DNA of 64,000 nucleotides from DATEOR01 sp036279015 (lineage in GTDB: Bacteria; Actinomycetota; Thermoleophilia; Gaiellales; Gaiellaceae), in assembly GCA_036279015.1 (NCBI GenBank), contig DASUJY010000017.1:1-64000 (forward strand), written 5' to 3'. The notes beneath the pieces were generated by a model. That model did not search any database. It was given only the letters and a program-made list of their open reading frames with translations, and was not told the origin of the DNA. Positions 32,993 to 41,026 of this stretch are shown in pieces (positions within the stretch are counted from its first letter, which is position 1; the number at the start of each line of letters is the position of its first letter). A program made the position numbers and the translations under genes.

Positions 32993-33715
32993 ATGACCGT
33001 GTCCGCTGAGCGTCCGTCGGAGGCGGGTGCGCTCCGCCCAACGTCGAGACGGCCCGCGGGCAGCCTGTTGCCGCTGCTCGATCTGCTGAGCCCCGAGGAG
33101 CTCGACGCGGCGCTCGCCGAGCAGGAGCGAAGCGGACGGCCGCTGCGAGATGTCCTCCTGGACGCGCCAGCGGAGCCGCCGACTCGGCAGGCGCCGGCCG
33201 GCGAGCCGAGACCCGAGACCGGGATCCCGGCGGAGCCGCAGGTCGAGATGCTGCGGCTCGAGGAAGCACGGGTGCGGTTGGCCGAAGAGCGCAGGCGCCT
33301 CGACGAGACGCAGCGACGGCTGAACGAGGAGCAAGCGGGCCGACCGACCGAGCTGACGCAGAGTCGGCCGTCGTACGACGCTGAGCCTGCGACGGCCGCG
33401 GAGTTGGCCGCCTCATCTTTCGATCGGGGCCCGCGCCGGATCGGCGAGCTCCTGCTTCTCAAGGGCGCGATCACCGAGCAGGAGCTCGACGACGCCCTGG
33501 CCGATCAAGGCGAGAGCGGCCGTCGGCTGGGGGAGATCCTCGTCCGCGCCGGGCTCGTCTCCCGCCCCGCTCTTGGCGATGCGCTGGTCGAGCAACGGCT
33601 CGGCGAGCTCGTCACTGAGAGCGGCTTCGGCAGCGGGTTGCGAGAGGCGATCGACACTCTGCACCGCCGAAGGCGCGGCCAACGGCCACGGCGGGAGCCG
33701 AGCGCCGGCAGGTAG
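32993..33715 (+). CDS. Protein with GspE/MshE N-terminal-like motifs and a coiled coil
   Basis: 240 aa from ATG 32993. Near the N terminus is LLDLLSPEELDAALAEQERSG, and near residue 145 IGELLLLKGAITEQELDDALADQ followed by RLGEILVRAGLVSRPALGDAL: two half-motifs of the kind that bind c-di-GMP in MshE N domains. Between them lies a charged coiled coil (VRLAEERRRLDETQRRLNEEQ-like). No ATPase domain is present, so it could be a stand-alone c-di-GMP or pilus-related adaptor; an HD-GYP protein lies at 51707 and a PilT ATPase at 61779. Function inferred. Confidence 0.65.
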   Translation: MTVSAERPSEAGALRPTSRRPAGSLLPLLDLLSPEELDAALAEQERSGRPLRDVLLDAPAEPPTRQAPAGEPRPETGIPAEPQVEMLRLEEARVRLAEERRRLDETQRRLNEEQAGRPTELTQSRPSYDAEPATAAELAASSFDRGPRRIGELLLLKGAITEQELDDALADQGESGRRLGEILVRAGLVSRPALGDALVEQRLGELVTESGFGSGLREAIDTLHRRRRGQRPRREPSAGR

Positions 33716-33785
33716 TTCCCCCGACGCGGCCGGACGGAGCTTCTCGGGCGGCGCGCGCGACGATGGAACCACGGTCGGCCGGCGG

Positions 33786-33791
33786 TACAAT
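33786..33791 (+). promoter_or_regulatory. -10 element (TACAAT) of tRNA-Thr
   Basis: TACAAT lies 9 bases before the tRNA. The same hexamer stands before tRNA-Tyr (61706-61711). Confidence 0.45.
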
Positions 33792-33800
33792 GGGCTTCCC

Positions 33801-33873
33801 GCCGACGTAGCTCAGCTGGTAGAGCACTTCACTCGTAATGAAGGGGTCCCCGGTTCGAGTCCGGGCGTCGGCT
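33801..33873 (+). tRNA. tRNA-Thr (anticodon CGT)
   Basis: Acceptor arms GCCGACG (33801-33807) and CGTCGGC (33866-33872) pair fully, with discriminator T. The D loop has AGCTGGTAG; the anticodon stem CTTCA/TGAAG encloses CTCGTAA, giving anticodon CGT (reads ACG). The T arm has CCCGG-TTCGAGT-CCGGG. CCA is not encoded. The transposase gene on the other strand ends inside this tRNA. Confidence 0.95.
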
Positions 33874-34452
33874 CTCCCGGAGTCGACGGTTCTCGACTGG
33901 CTCGGTCACCTCGTCGACCTGCTCGATGAATTCTCGGTAGCGCAGCCGCCAGCCGGGCGTGTCGCCGAGCGCCGCTCTCAGCGGCGCGAGCTCGAACGGC
34001 AGCGCCGGCCTGTCGAGGCCGGCGGTCGCGGCGGCGCTGCTCCAGCGCCAGGCAAAGGGTCCTGAGGCGAGGCCGACCGCGACCGGGTTCCAGGCGAGGT
34101 AGTGCGCCGTCCAGAGCAGGTCTTCGTCGCTCTCGAGCTCGCGTGCGAAGAAGTGCGCCCGGAAGAGGTGCGCGCTTCGCCCGTTGAGCTTGTTGTGGAG
34201 GCGCGAGTACCAACTATGCAGCTGCTGCACCGCCCTGGAGACACGCGCGTCGGGGATCCGCAGCAGCAGGTGGTAGTGGTTACTCATCAGGGTGTAGGAG
34301 ACAAGCCCGAGCTCGAAGCGCGCGAGCACATGGCCGAGTCCCCTCAGGAAGACCTCGCGCTCGTCATCGCTCGAGAAGAGGTGGCGCTCGTCGCTGCCGT
34401 GCGAGCCAAGGTGATAGATGCCGGCAACGAACGCGCGCGGAGGACGAGCCAT
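33829..34452 (-). CDS. REP-associated tyrosine transposase (Y1/IS200-like, RAYT)
   Basis: 207 aa. HUH signature VSYTLMSNHYHLLLRI gives the metal-binding HxH; the catalytic Tyr region is TAHYLAWNPVAVGL. The N-terminal block RAFVAGIYHLGSHGSDERHLF is the classical family opening. The last ~12 residues (RRPDSNRGPLHYE) are simply the antisense translation of tRNA-Thr, so the gene's own stop was lost and the frame ends within the tRNA. RAYTs mobilise REP palindromes; a REP-like palindrome lies 90 bases upstream. Confidence 0.85.
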   Translation of the reverse strand: MARPPRAFVAGIYHLGSHGSDERHLFSSDDEREVFLRGLGHVLARFELGLVSYTLMSNHYHLLLRIPDARVSRAVQQLHSWYSRLHNKLNGRSAHLFRAHFFARELESDEDLLWTAHYLAWNPVAVGLASGPFAWRWSSAAATAGLDRPALPFELAPLRAALGDTPGWRLRYREFIEQVDEVTEPVENRRLRESRRPDSNRGPLHYE

Positions 34453-34503
34453 GCGGCCGAGGCTAGGAGCGTCTGCAGGGCGGCAAAAGTGTCTGTGGAG
34501 GAA

Positions 34504-34523
34504 TCGTCACACTTGCGTGACGA
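34504..34523. repeat. Hairpin TCGTCAC/GTGACGA upstream of the RAYT gene
   Basis: A 7-bp perfect stem with a 6-base loop (34504-34510 with 34517-34523), beside the REP-like palindrome. It could be part of the transposase target structure or a promoter element. Confidence 0.4.
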
Positions 34524-34541
34524 AGGCCAGTTGACCAAGTT

Positions 34542-34556
34542 CGGTGTCAGACACCG
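34542..34556. repeat. REP-like palindrome next to the RAYT gene
   Basis: CGGTGTC-A-GACACCG is a 7-1-7 palindrome. It has the same length and the same GTC-N-GAC core as the two palindromes at 15169 and 15285, differing only in two arm bases. Confidence 0.65.
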
Positions 34557-34678
34557 ATGTTCACCCGTTGGCCCGGAAGAATGGTTGGCCACAGGGGGCG
34601 CCGCCCTGGCTGGACACCTCCCGATCCACGGAGCCATGCGACTCGAGGCGACGAGGGAGGTCTCCGCGCGACGCCGGA

Positions 34679-34903
34679 TCAGCCCTCGGATGAAGGGAGC
34701 CCCTGGTTCGAGTCCGGGCGTTTGCTTGACCGTTTCGGCCTCGTCTGGCGCTTCCGTCCGGTGCCGTCCTCGACCGGATCGGCGTCTCGCGCCTCGTTCC
34801 GCTCGGGCGGAGGCTCGGCGATCGTTGCCACCGTCGCGTTCCAGACGAGCACCGTCTCCTCACAGCCTTCGCCTGCTACGGCGTCGTTAGGGCCGCCGCT
34901 CAT
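34679..34903 (-). CDS. Small acidic protein truncated at the tRNA fragment
   Basis: 74 aa from ATG 34903, which overlaps the monooxygenase stop (ATGA), so it is translationally coupled. It contains EGCEETVLVWNATVATIAEP and then a charged stretch. Its end (KRPDSNQGLPSSEG) is antisense tRNA fragment, so the original C terminus was probably replaced. No family recognised; possibly a truncated remnant. Confidence 0.45.
   Translation of the reverse strand: MSGGPNDAVAGEGCEETVLVWNATVATIAEPPPERNEARDADPVEDGTGRKRQTRPKRSSKRPDSNQGLPSSEG
34691..34725 (+). repeat. Partial copy of the tRNA 3' region (att-like repeat)
   Basis: The last ~35 bases of tRNA-Thr recur here with a few changes; GGTTCGAGTCCGGGCGT is identical in both (33852-33868 and 34705-34721). 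There is no 5' half of a tRNA. With the intact tRNA 852 bases away, it brackets the RAYT gene as attL/attR-type repeats would. Confidence 0.6.
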
Positions 34904-36051
34904 GCGGCGATCTCCTGACCGGCCGAGACCACGTCGCGCCGTCCCCGTCGCGCGCGCCTCCTCCCGCCCGCGCGGCGCAGGATGTGGCTGGCGACCGCGT
35001 CGCCATCCCTTCCGGCCCCGAGGACGAGCATCGAGGCGAAGGAGTGGAGGAAGGGAAGTCCGGTGAAGTAGAGGCCGGGCGAGGAAGGGACGGCGCCGCG
35101 CTTCTGCTCCGGGTACCCGTCGGCGTCGAGGGGTAGCGGAAACCGGATCCACGTGTAGTCGCGGCGGAACCCCGTGCACCAGATCACGTTCGCGACGTCG
35201 GCGACCCGACCGTCCGCGAGCACGGGCTTTCCATTCTCGACGCCGACCGTCCGTTCGACGACACGCTCGACGCCGGCGGCCTCCAGGTCTCCCCTTTTCA
35301 CGCGCAGGAGCGGCCCGCCGTGTGCGCGGATCTCGGGCCTCGCCTTGCGGCCGATCGGCGTCTTGACCGTGATCACGCGGGTGGCGGCGAAACGGAGAAG
35401 CGGGAAGATGACGCGCGCCTTCCGGCTCTGGATGTCGAACGGTAGCTGGCCCGTGTCGCGGCCGGACAGGAGCGTCCGGTGGCCCGCGCGGGCGACCTCG
35501 TACGCGATGTCCCCTCCGGAATGGGCCGCGCCGACCACGAGCACTGCGCCCTCCTGCAGGTCCGCCGGGCTGCGGTAGTCGGCGGAGTGAAGTTGCCTGA
35601 TCCGTGGATCGAGCTCGCCGGCAAAGGCAGGGATCACCGGGCTGTCGTGCTGGAACCCGCCGGTCGCGACGACGACGTTGGCCGCCTGGAACCGGCGGTC
35701 GCCGGCGACGACGAGGTACCGGTCGCCGTCCTTCTCGAGCGCGTCCACCCGGACACCCGTCCGCACGGGCAGGGCGAATCTCTTCGCATACGCGTCGAGG
35801 TACTCGGCCATGTCGCTCCCGCTCGGGAACGAGTACGGCGGGGCCGGGAACCGCATTCCCGGCAGCGCGTCCGCAACCGCGGGCGAGTAGAGGCGGAGCG
35901 ACGGCCAGCGCTTGCGCCAGGAGTCGCCGACGCGGTCGTTGGCGTCGAGGATTACGTACGGATGCCCTTGCTTCGTCAGGTGGTAGCCGACGGCGAGACC
36001 GGCCTGCCCGCCGCCGACGATCACGGTGTCGAACTGCTCTGTCTCCTGCAT
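34900..36051 (-). CDS. FAD-dependent monooxygenase (flavin-containing, CzcO/YlmS-like)
   Basis: 383 aa from ATG 36051, with GGAGGAG 9 bases upstream; ATG 36060 is the other option. FAD motif IVGGGQAGLAVGYHL, the segment DSWRKRWPSLRLYSP, the FMO-type loop ATGGFQHDSP, the NADPH motif VVGAAHSGGDIAYEVA, then VIWCTGFRRDYTWI near the end. It oxidises a small organic substrate with NADPH and O2; the substrate is unknown. Downstream a small gene is coupled to it. The neighbouring LuxR regulator may control it. Confidence 0.85.
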   Translation of the reverse strand: MQETEQFDTVIVGGGQAGLAVGYHLTKQGHPYVILDANDRVGDSWRKRWPSLRLYSPAVADALPGMRFPAPPYSFPSGSDMAEYLDAYAKRFALPVRTGVRVDALEKDGDRYLVVAGDRRFQAANVVVATGGFQHDSPVIPAFAGELDPRIRQLHSADYRSPADLQEGAVLVVGAAHSGGDIAYEVARAGHRTLLSGRDTGQLPFDIQSRKARVIFPLLRFAATRVITVKTPIGRKARPEIRAHGGPLLRVKRGDLEAAGVERVVERTVGVENGKPVLADGRVADVANVIWCTGFRRDYTWIRFPLPLDADGYPEQKRGAVPSSPGLYFTGLPFLHSFASMLVLGAGRDGDAVASHILRRAGGRRRARRGRRDVVSAGQEIAA

Positions 36052-36154
36052 CTCGGTCATCTCCTCCCGTGCGGTCGAGGTTCGTGCGAACGACCGTAGG
36101 ACGGGGAGGGCGGATCCGCTTCGCCCGTATCCACCAACTTCGAGCACGGCTCGG

Positions 36155-36174
36155 CGTGGTCATTTCTGACCACG
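36155..36174. promoter_or_regulatory. Perfect hairpin between the LuxR and monooxygenase genes
   Basis: CGTGGTCA (36155-36162) and TGACCACG (36167-36174) around TTTC. It lies in front of the monooxygenase and just after the LuxR gene on the same strand, so it is either the regulator's terminator or an operator. Confidence 0.4.
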
Positions 36175-36182
36175 AGGCGTCG

Positions 36183-37853
36183 TCAGGCGAGGTCGTGCTC
36201 GAACGCGAAGGCGCTCGCTGCCGTGCGGGAGGAAACCCGCAGCGTGGCGAAGATGTTCTGCACGTGCCGGGCGACCGTGTGCTCGCTGATGACGAGCAAC
36301 TCGGCGATCTCGCGGTTGCTCTTTCCCGCGGCGACGAGGCGGAGAACCTCCACCTGGCGCGGGGTGAGCCCGTAGGCTCGGCCGGAGGCGTCCGTCGCGC
36401 TCGAGCCGAGGCGGGCGAGGTCGGGCGCCGCGCCGAGCTCGGCGAAGAGCTCGCGTGCGGCCTCCAGCTCCAGCGCGGCCGTGTCGTCGTCGCCGAGCGC
36501 TCGGCAGGCCTGCGCGACGAGCACGCGGACCCGCGCAGCGTCGTAGGGTGCGTCGAGCCCCTGCCAGGTCGCCGCTGCCTCCCGCAGCAAAACGAGTGCG
36601 GAGCGGGCGTCGCCCGCTGCCAGCTCCGAGGCTCCACGAGCGTGCGCGACGAGCGCGGCGAGCATCTCGCTCTCGTACCGCGAGGCGATCTCCTCCAGCT
36701 CGTCGCAACCCATCCGCGCTTCCTCCAAGCTGTCGGCGGCAAGCCTGATCTCGACGTAGGCGGGGAGGAGATTCGCCCGCCTCAGCGGTTGCGTGGCCTC
36801 ATCCAGGGCGCGCCGAATCGAGGCCACGGCCGCCTCGCCTCGGCCCTGGGCGAGCCGCAAGAGCGCCATGCCTGGTTGCGGCTCCCAGCCGAAGCGGCTC
36901 GCCTCCCGGTACGCGGACTCCGCCTCTGGGAACTCCCCTCGCAGCCGATGGACCTCGCCCTGCCGGTAGAAGGCCTGCGCGGCGGCAGGGCGGTTGAAGC
37001 TTCGCGCCAGGCGCTCCCCGGCGCGGCGCGCCTCCTCGAGCGCATCGCTCCAGTCGCCGCGGAGCTGCATGATCTCGGCCCGATGCACGAGGCAGCGGCC
37101 GGTGAAGGCCACGAGGTCCGGCTGTCCCTCGCACCAGCGTGTCAGCACCGCGGTCCACTCACGCGCGCGGCGAAGCTCGTACACCTCCTGGCAGGCCAGG
37201 ATGACGCCGCAGTAGACGATGCCGGTCGCGATGGGGGAGAGCGTCCCGCCGGCGACAGCCACCATCGCCTCGTCCAGGAGGCCGAGCCCGTCGTTGACCC
37301 GGCCCGCCTTGATCAGCATCGAGCCCTGCGCGTACACGGCCATTGCGAACGCTTCGGCATCGTGGAACCGCTCTGCGATCGTGGCGGCGTCCGCCGCCAC
37401 TGCCGCGGCGGCCGTGAAGTCGCCGGCAGCCTCATGCTGGAAGACGAGCGGCATGAGCAAGTAGCCGCGCTCGACGGTGTCCTCGTCCCCCATGAGCCGG
37501 TGGGCCCGGCCCAGCCACCCCCCGGCAGGCCCCGTCTCTCCGCGAATCGCGAGATTGACGCCGACCCAGAACGCGCACCTGACCGCGCGCAGGGTCTCCC
37601 CCGATTCCAGGTACGCGTGATGGGCGCGCTCGAGGCTGCGTAGATATTCGTCGTCCCGGCCAAGCATGTAGGCGGACGTGGCGAGAAGCTCGAGATCCGG
37701 TCCTGCGAGCGCGTCGGCTTCGTCGGCGCGCGAAAGCAGCGAGTAGGCGTCTCGCCAGTCGTGGCGCTCGTAGGCGGCCCGGCCGCCCTCGAGGGAGTCT
37801 TCCGAGCCGTCTCGAGTCATCTCGTCGATTCTCCGAACGCTCCCGTTCTTCAC
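36183..37853 (-). CDS. LuxR-family regulator with helical-repeat sensor region
   Basis: 556 aa. The body (about residues 25-470) is a series of TPR-like helices rich in leucine and alanine. The C-terminal HTH (about 492-550) has GLTPRQVEVLRLVAAGKSN-REIAELLVISEHTVARHVQNIF, the standard GerE/LuxR fold with the recognition helix. There is no N-terminal ATPase domain, unlike the larger MalT/LAL group. Signal unknown. It precedes the monooxygenase on the same strand, with a palindrome between. Confidence 0.85.
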   Translation of the reverse strand: MKNGSVRRIDEMTRDGSEDSLEGGRAAYERHDWRDAYSLLSRADEADALAGPDLELLATSAYMLGRDDEYLRSLERAHHAYLESGETLRAVRCAFWVGVNLAIRGETGPAGGWLGRAHRLMGDEDTVERGYLLMPLVFQHEAAGDFTAAAAVAADAATIAERFHDAEAFAMAVYAQGSMLIKAGRVNDGLGLLDEAMVAVAGGTLSPIATGIVYCGVILACQEVYELRRAREWTAVLTRWCEGQPDLVAFTGRCLVHRAEIMQLRGDWSDALEEARRAGERLARSFNRPAAAQAFYRQGEVHRLRGEFPEAESAYREASRFGWEPQPGMALLRLAQGRGEAAVASIRRALDEATQPLRRANLLPAYVEIRLAADSLEEARMGCDELEEIASRYESEMLAALVAHARGASELAAGDARSALVLLREAAATWQGLDAPYDAARVRVLVAQACRALGDDDTAALELEAARELFAELGAAPDLARLGSSATDASGRAYGLTPRQVEVLRLVAAGKSNREIAELLVISEHTVARHVQNIFATLRVSSRTAASAFAFEHDLA

Positions 37854-37987
37854 GGCCCCCCTCCGGGATTCAGGAGACCCTACTTCGATCCGGGATCGGA
37901 CGGAAGGCGCCCGTCCGGCCCCGGCTCGGCTTGGACGCCGTCCTTGCTAGCGTGAACCGTTCTGACCGGAACCAACCCAGGAAGGGG

Positions 37988-38290
37988 GTGAGCGCGCTGC
38001 TTGCACTCACCGACACCGCGGTTGAGGCCGTGAAGCACATCCTCTCCTCCTCGGAGGAGATCCCCGAGACGGGCGGGCTGCGAATGGTCGCCGAGCAGGA
38101 AGGGCCGCAGATGAACTTCCAGCTCAGCATCGTCCCGCTGCCCGCGGAGGACGACGAGGTGATCGAAGAGGGGGGCGCTCGGGTCTTCCTCGAGCCGGAG
38201 GCCGCGTCCGTCCTCGACGACAAGGTTCTCGACGCGAGCGTGCAGCAGAATCAGGTCGCGTTCAGCATCGCCGACCAGGCCGAGGCCTAG
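37988..38290 (+). CDS. HesB/IscA-like protein lacking the cluster cysteines
   Basis: 100 aa from GTG 37988, with GAAGGGG just upstream; a longer frame exists from 37931. It keeps the family fold (ALTDTAVEAVKHILSSSE, EGGARVFLEPEAASVLDDKVLDA), but the Cys residues that hold the Fe-S cluster in A-type carriers are absent. Such degenerate members are common in actinobacteria and their role is not known. It may bind another ligand or act as a scaffold. Confidence 0.7.
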   Translation: MSALLALTDTAVEAVKHILSSSEEIPETGGLRMVAEQEGPQMNFQLSIVPLPAEDDEVIEEGGARVFLEPEAASVLDDKVLDASVQQNQVAFSIADQAEA

Positions 38291-38342
38291 AGAGTCTCGT
38301 CGGCGCGGGTCAAGGATCGCCGGCCTGTGCCGATAGGAGAGT

Positions 38343-38422
38343 GAGACCGGGGCACGGCTCTTCCTCGGAGCCGAGAGCCCGCCGAATGGCCGCATTTCGG
38401 TGAGGTTCGCGCCCCGGTCTCT
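38343..38422. terminator. Bidirectional terminator-like structure
   Basis: GAGACCGGGGC (38343-38353) is matched by GCCCCGGTCTC (38411-38421) over 57 bases, with inner hairpins such as CGGCTC/GAGCCG. It lies between two convergent genes and ends at the TPR gene's stop. Confidence 0.45.
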
Positions 38423-39184
38423 CTAGCTTGCGCGGCGAAGCTGCTCTTCGACGCGCTGGAAGGCGCGAGAGCCCCGGTCGAGCTTCCCGAGCGCCGCCTC
38501 GAGGCAGTAAACGGCCTGCTCGTGCCGGCCGCCTCGCCCGTGGAGGAGGCCGAGGTTGGCGAGCACCTGGCCCTCGTGGTGGTCGTCCTCGAGCGAACGG
38601 AGGATGACGGCGGCCTCGTCGAAGTGCTCGATCGCGGCGTGCTCGTCACCCGCGTGGCCGAGGGCCAGGGCGAGGTTGTTGAGCGTCATCGCCTCCGCGC
38701 TCGAATCGCCGACCTCGCGCACGAGCTCGAGTGCAGCCCGGTGGGACTCGATCGCCGCACTCGAATCGCCGCGCCGCCGAAGCTCGGCGCCCTGTGCGTT
38801 CAGTCGGTTGATCTTCCGGCGCAGCCGCGACTCGGAGGCTCGCTTCCCCGCCGAGTCGCCGAGCCGCTTGAGGCCGTCGATCCGGGGACGAGCGAGCCCG
38901 CCCGCCCGCTCGAGGGCCCCACGAGCGGCCGCCGGGCGGGGGAGCCGGAGGCGCCTCCGGCGAATCAGGCCGGCGACCGCGAGCGCCCCGCCTGCCACGG
39001 CGAGGGCGATGACCAGGGCGACGACGAGCCGGCCGAGCCCGACCGTGACGAGGAAGCCGAGGACGAGGATTGAGAGCCCGGCGCCTGCGAGCGAGCGCCG
39101 GCGGAGGCGGGCGCCGCGCGGGCTCGGCTCGAGCGCCGCGCGCGCGCTCTCCGGGAAGCTGGGTCGGAATGCAGTGACGTCCAT
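38423..39184 (-). CDS. Tetratricopeptide-repeat membrane protein
   Basis: 253 aa from ATG 39184; another ATG at 39244 would add 20 residues. Two membrane segments near residues 33-70 (SLAGAGLSILVLGFLVTVGL, VALVIALAVAGGALAVAGLI), then a basic region and three TPR units (RRGDSSAAIESHRAALELVREVG, AGDEHAAIEHFDEAAVILRSL, HEQAVYCLEAAL). Likely an inner-membrane scaffold facing the cytoplasm. Function unknown. Confidence 0.7.
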   Translation of the reverse strand: MDVTAFRPSFPESARAALEPSPRGARLRRRSLAGAGLSILVLGFLVTVGLGRLVVALVIALAVAGGALAVAGLIRRRRLRLPRPAAARGALERAGGLARPRIDGLKRLGDSAGKRASESRLRRKINRLNAQGAELRRRGDSSAAIESHRAALELVREVGDSSAEAMTLNNLALALGHAGDEHAAIEHFDEAAVILRSLEDDHHEGQVLANLGLLHGRGGRHEQAVYCLEAALGKLDRGSRAFQRVEEQLRRAS

Positions 39185-39250
39185 CGTCTCGTCGTCCCGG
39201 CCTCTGGTCGGCCGATTCTCCTGATTCGCGCTCTGCCCCTGCATCTCCTG

Positions 39251-39643
39251 CTACGAGTGCTCGTGCCAGCGCTCGGGCTCGATGAGCGCCGTCACGCGCT
39301 TCCGCTCGCGATTTCGGTAGGGAGCGCCGCGATAGCGCTTCGAGAGGCGATCGATGTCGACCAGGCCCTCGTCGTCCCTGATCTCGACGACGCGGCCGAG
39401 CACGGTGACCGCTCGATACCAGTCACCGAGGTCGATCACCGTCACGGCGACTCGCGGATCGCGTCGCATGTGCGAGAGCCGGAGCCGCTCGAAGTCCATG
39501 TTGACGAGGACGCGGTCATCGTCCCAGTCGTACCAGGTCGCGGCGCTGTAGGGGGCTCCGTCCGAGCGCACGGTCGAGATGACCGCGGCGTTCGGGCGCT
39601 GCAGGAACTCGACCAGCTCGGCGGGAAGGGGTGCAGTGGGCAC
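39251..39643 (-). CDS. PPOX-class (F420/FMN) oxidoreductase
   Basis: 130 aa, GTG start. Split-barrel flavin-binding fold: LVEFLQRPNAAVISTVRSDGAPYS, then SHMRRDPRVAVTV and the closing RYRGAPYRNRERKRVTALIEPER. Such actinobacterial proteins reduce substrates with F420H2 or bind FMN; the exact substrate is unknown. The stop is 7 bases from the ATG of the TPR gene's longer form, so both may share a transcript. Confidence 0.75.
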   Translation of the reverse strand: MPTAPLPAELVEFLQRPNAAVISTVRSDGAPYSAATWYDWDDDRVLVNMDFERLRLSHMRRDPRVAVTVIDLGDWYRAVTVLGRVVEIRDDEGLVDIDRLSKRYRGAPYRNRERKRVTALIEPERWHEHS

Positions 39644-39728
39644 GGCGATCAGTGTAGGCAGCGCTGACGACTGACCGGGGGATGAGCAATCGTTCCCCCG
39701 TGCGCTCCCACTCCGACACCGTGAGCTG

Positions 39729-40244
39729 ATGCGCGCTCCGCGCAGGCTCGATCCCGACCGCGCGGTCGAGCACCTCCCGCGCCTCTACCGCGCCGCGCGC
39801 GCGTGGTCGCACTCACGGGAGGAGGCCGAGGATCTCGTGCAGGAGACCTACGCGCGCGTGCTGGCCCGGCCGCGCTTCCTCCGCGGCGACGACGAGCTCG
39901 CCTACATGCTGCGGGCCCTGCGGAACACACTCGTCAGCCTGCGGCGGACGCAGAGCCGGCGCCCACAGACCGCGCCGCTCGTGGACGACCTCGACCCGAG
40001 CGGCCGTCCCAGCGACGATCCTGCCCAGGCGGCCGAGAGCAGAGAGGTCTACCAGGCCATCCGCGAGCTCTCGCCCGAGTTTCGCGATGCTCTCGTCGCC
40101 GTCGACATCGTCGGTCTCTCCTACGGAGAGGCCGCCCGCGCGCTCGATCTCCCCGAGGGGACGTTGACGAGCCGCCTCTTTCGAGCCCGGGACCGGGTGG
40201 CAGGCCGGCTCGGCGGCCGCCTTCCCGCCGACAGCGATCAATAG
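39729..40244 (+). CDS. ECF-type RNA polymerase sigma factor
   Basis: 171 aa. Region 2: LPRLYRAARAWSHSREEAEDLVQETYARVL and ELAYMLRALRNTLVSLRR. Region 4: LSPEFRDALVAVDIVGLSYGEAARALDLPEGTLTSRLFRARDRV. It ends in overlap (7 bases) with the convergent anti-sigma-like gene, an unusual tail-to-tail arrangement for such a pair. Confidence 0.85.
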   Translation: MRAPRRLDPDRAVEHLPRLYRAARAWSHSREEAEDLVQETYARVLARPRFLRGDDELAYMLRALRNTLVSLRRTQSRRPQTAPLVDDLDPSGRPSDDPAQAAESREVYQAIRELSPEFRDALVAVDIVGLSYGEAARALDLPEGTLTSRLFRARDRVAGRLGGRLPADSDQ

Positions 40245-40996
40245 GCGGCGAGCGTGAGGAGCTCGTTGCGCGGAGCAGCGCCGACGAGCACGCAGGTGTG
40301 TCCGTCGCGCCGCCAGGTCACGACGGGCTTCCCCCCGATCTCGAGCGTCTGGTAGAGGACGCCGCCGCGAGTCGTCCCGGCGGCGCCGCCGGGGCGGGAA
40401 AGCGCCGAGCCGCCCACGATCGCGTAGCCGATGCGGCGCGAGCCCTTTCCATACACCACGACGACCGTGTCACGGGCGCCGAGCTCCTCGCGGCGCGTTC
40501 CGACCGCGTGCCAGCCGAAACCCCGCTCGAAGGCGGGGAAGACGACGCCCTCGACGTCGACGTCGAGGCGGGTTCCGGCCTGATCAGCGGCGGCAGGAGC
40601 CGGTCCGGTCGGGGGCCGCTGCGCGAGCTGGGCTGCCTCGGCGACCGTGGGGGCGCCCGGGCCTCGGGTGAGGATCACCGCGAGCACGGCGACGAGGACG
40701 AGCGCGAGCCCGCCGGCGAGCGCCCGGCGTGGGAGGAGCCGCGGAGCCGGCCGCCGCGCCCGTGCCGGCCGGCTCGTCTCGACGGCCTCGCGAAGCGCCT
40801 GCGGGACGGGCTCATCGGCCAGCGCCCGGGTCGCCTGCACCGCCTGTTGCTGCCGCTCGAGCAGCCGCTGGAGCTCGGGCGACGCGGCGACGCGCGCCTC
40901 GACGGCCGGGCGCCGCTCGGCGGCCAGCGTCCCGTCGGCCAGCGCGCAGAGGTCGGCGAAGTCCTGCTCGCTCAGATTGGAAGCCGCGTCGCTCAT
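40238..40996 (-). CDS. Membrane anti-sigma-like protein
   Basis: 252 aa from ATG 40996. The N-terminal ~80 residues (LSEQDFADLCALADGTLAAERRPAVEARV) resemble the anti-sigma N domain without the zinc cysteines. One membrane segment (ALAGGLALVLVAVLAVIL) lies near 95-112, followed by an outside domain. It converges on the ECF gene with a 7-base overlap. It likely sequesters that factor until a signal arrives; this is inferred from position and domain order. Confidence 0.7.
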   Translation of the reverse strand: MSDAASNLSEQDFADLCALADGTLAAERRPAVEARVAASPELQRLLERQQQAVQATRALADEPVPQALREAVETSRPARARRPAPRLLPRRALAGGLALVLVAVLAVILTRGPGAPTVAEAAQLAQRPPTGPAPAAADQAGTRLDVDVEGVVFPAFERGFGWHAVGTRREELGARDTVVVVYGKGSRRIGYAIVGGSALSRPGGAAGTTRGGVLYQTLEIGGKPVVTWRRDGHTCVLVGAAPRNELLTLAAY

Positions 40997-41002
40997 CGCC
41001 CT

Positions 41003-41008
41003 TAGATA
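41003..41008 (-). promoter_or_regulatory. -10 element (TATCTA) of the anti-sigma-like gene
   Basis: Lies 6 bases before ATG 40996 on the minus strand. Confidence 0.4.
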
Positions 41009-41026
41009 CCACACACCCCGCGCGAG

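Noticed and set aside
33829..33873. Last codons of the RAYT gene as a real C-terminal domain
   Set aside because: They are the antisense of tRNA-Thr, so they carry no protein-level information.
38343..38422. Inverted repeat of 11 bases as ends of a small mobile element
   Set aside because: It lies between convergent genes with inner hairpins, and shows no target duplication; a terminator is simpler.
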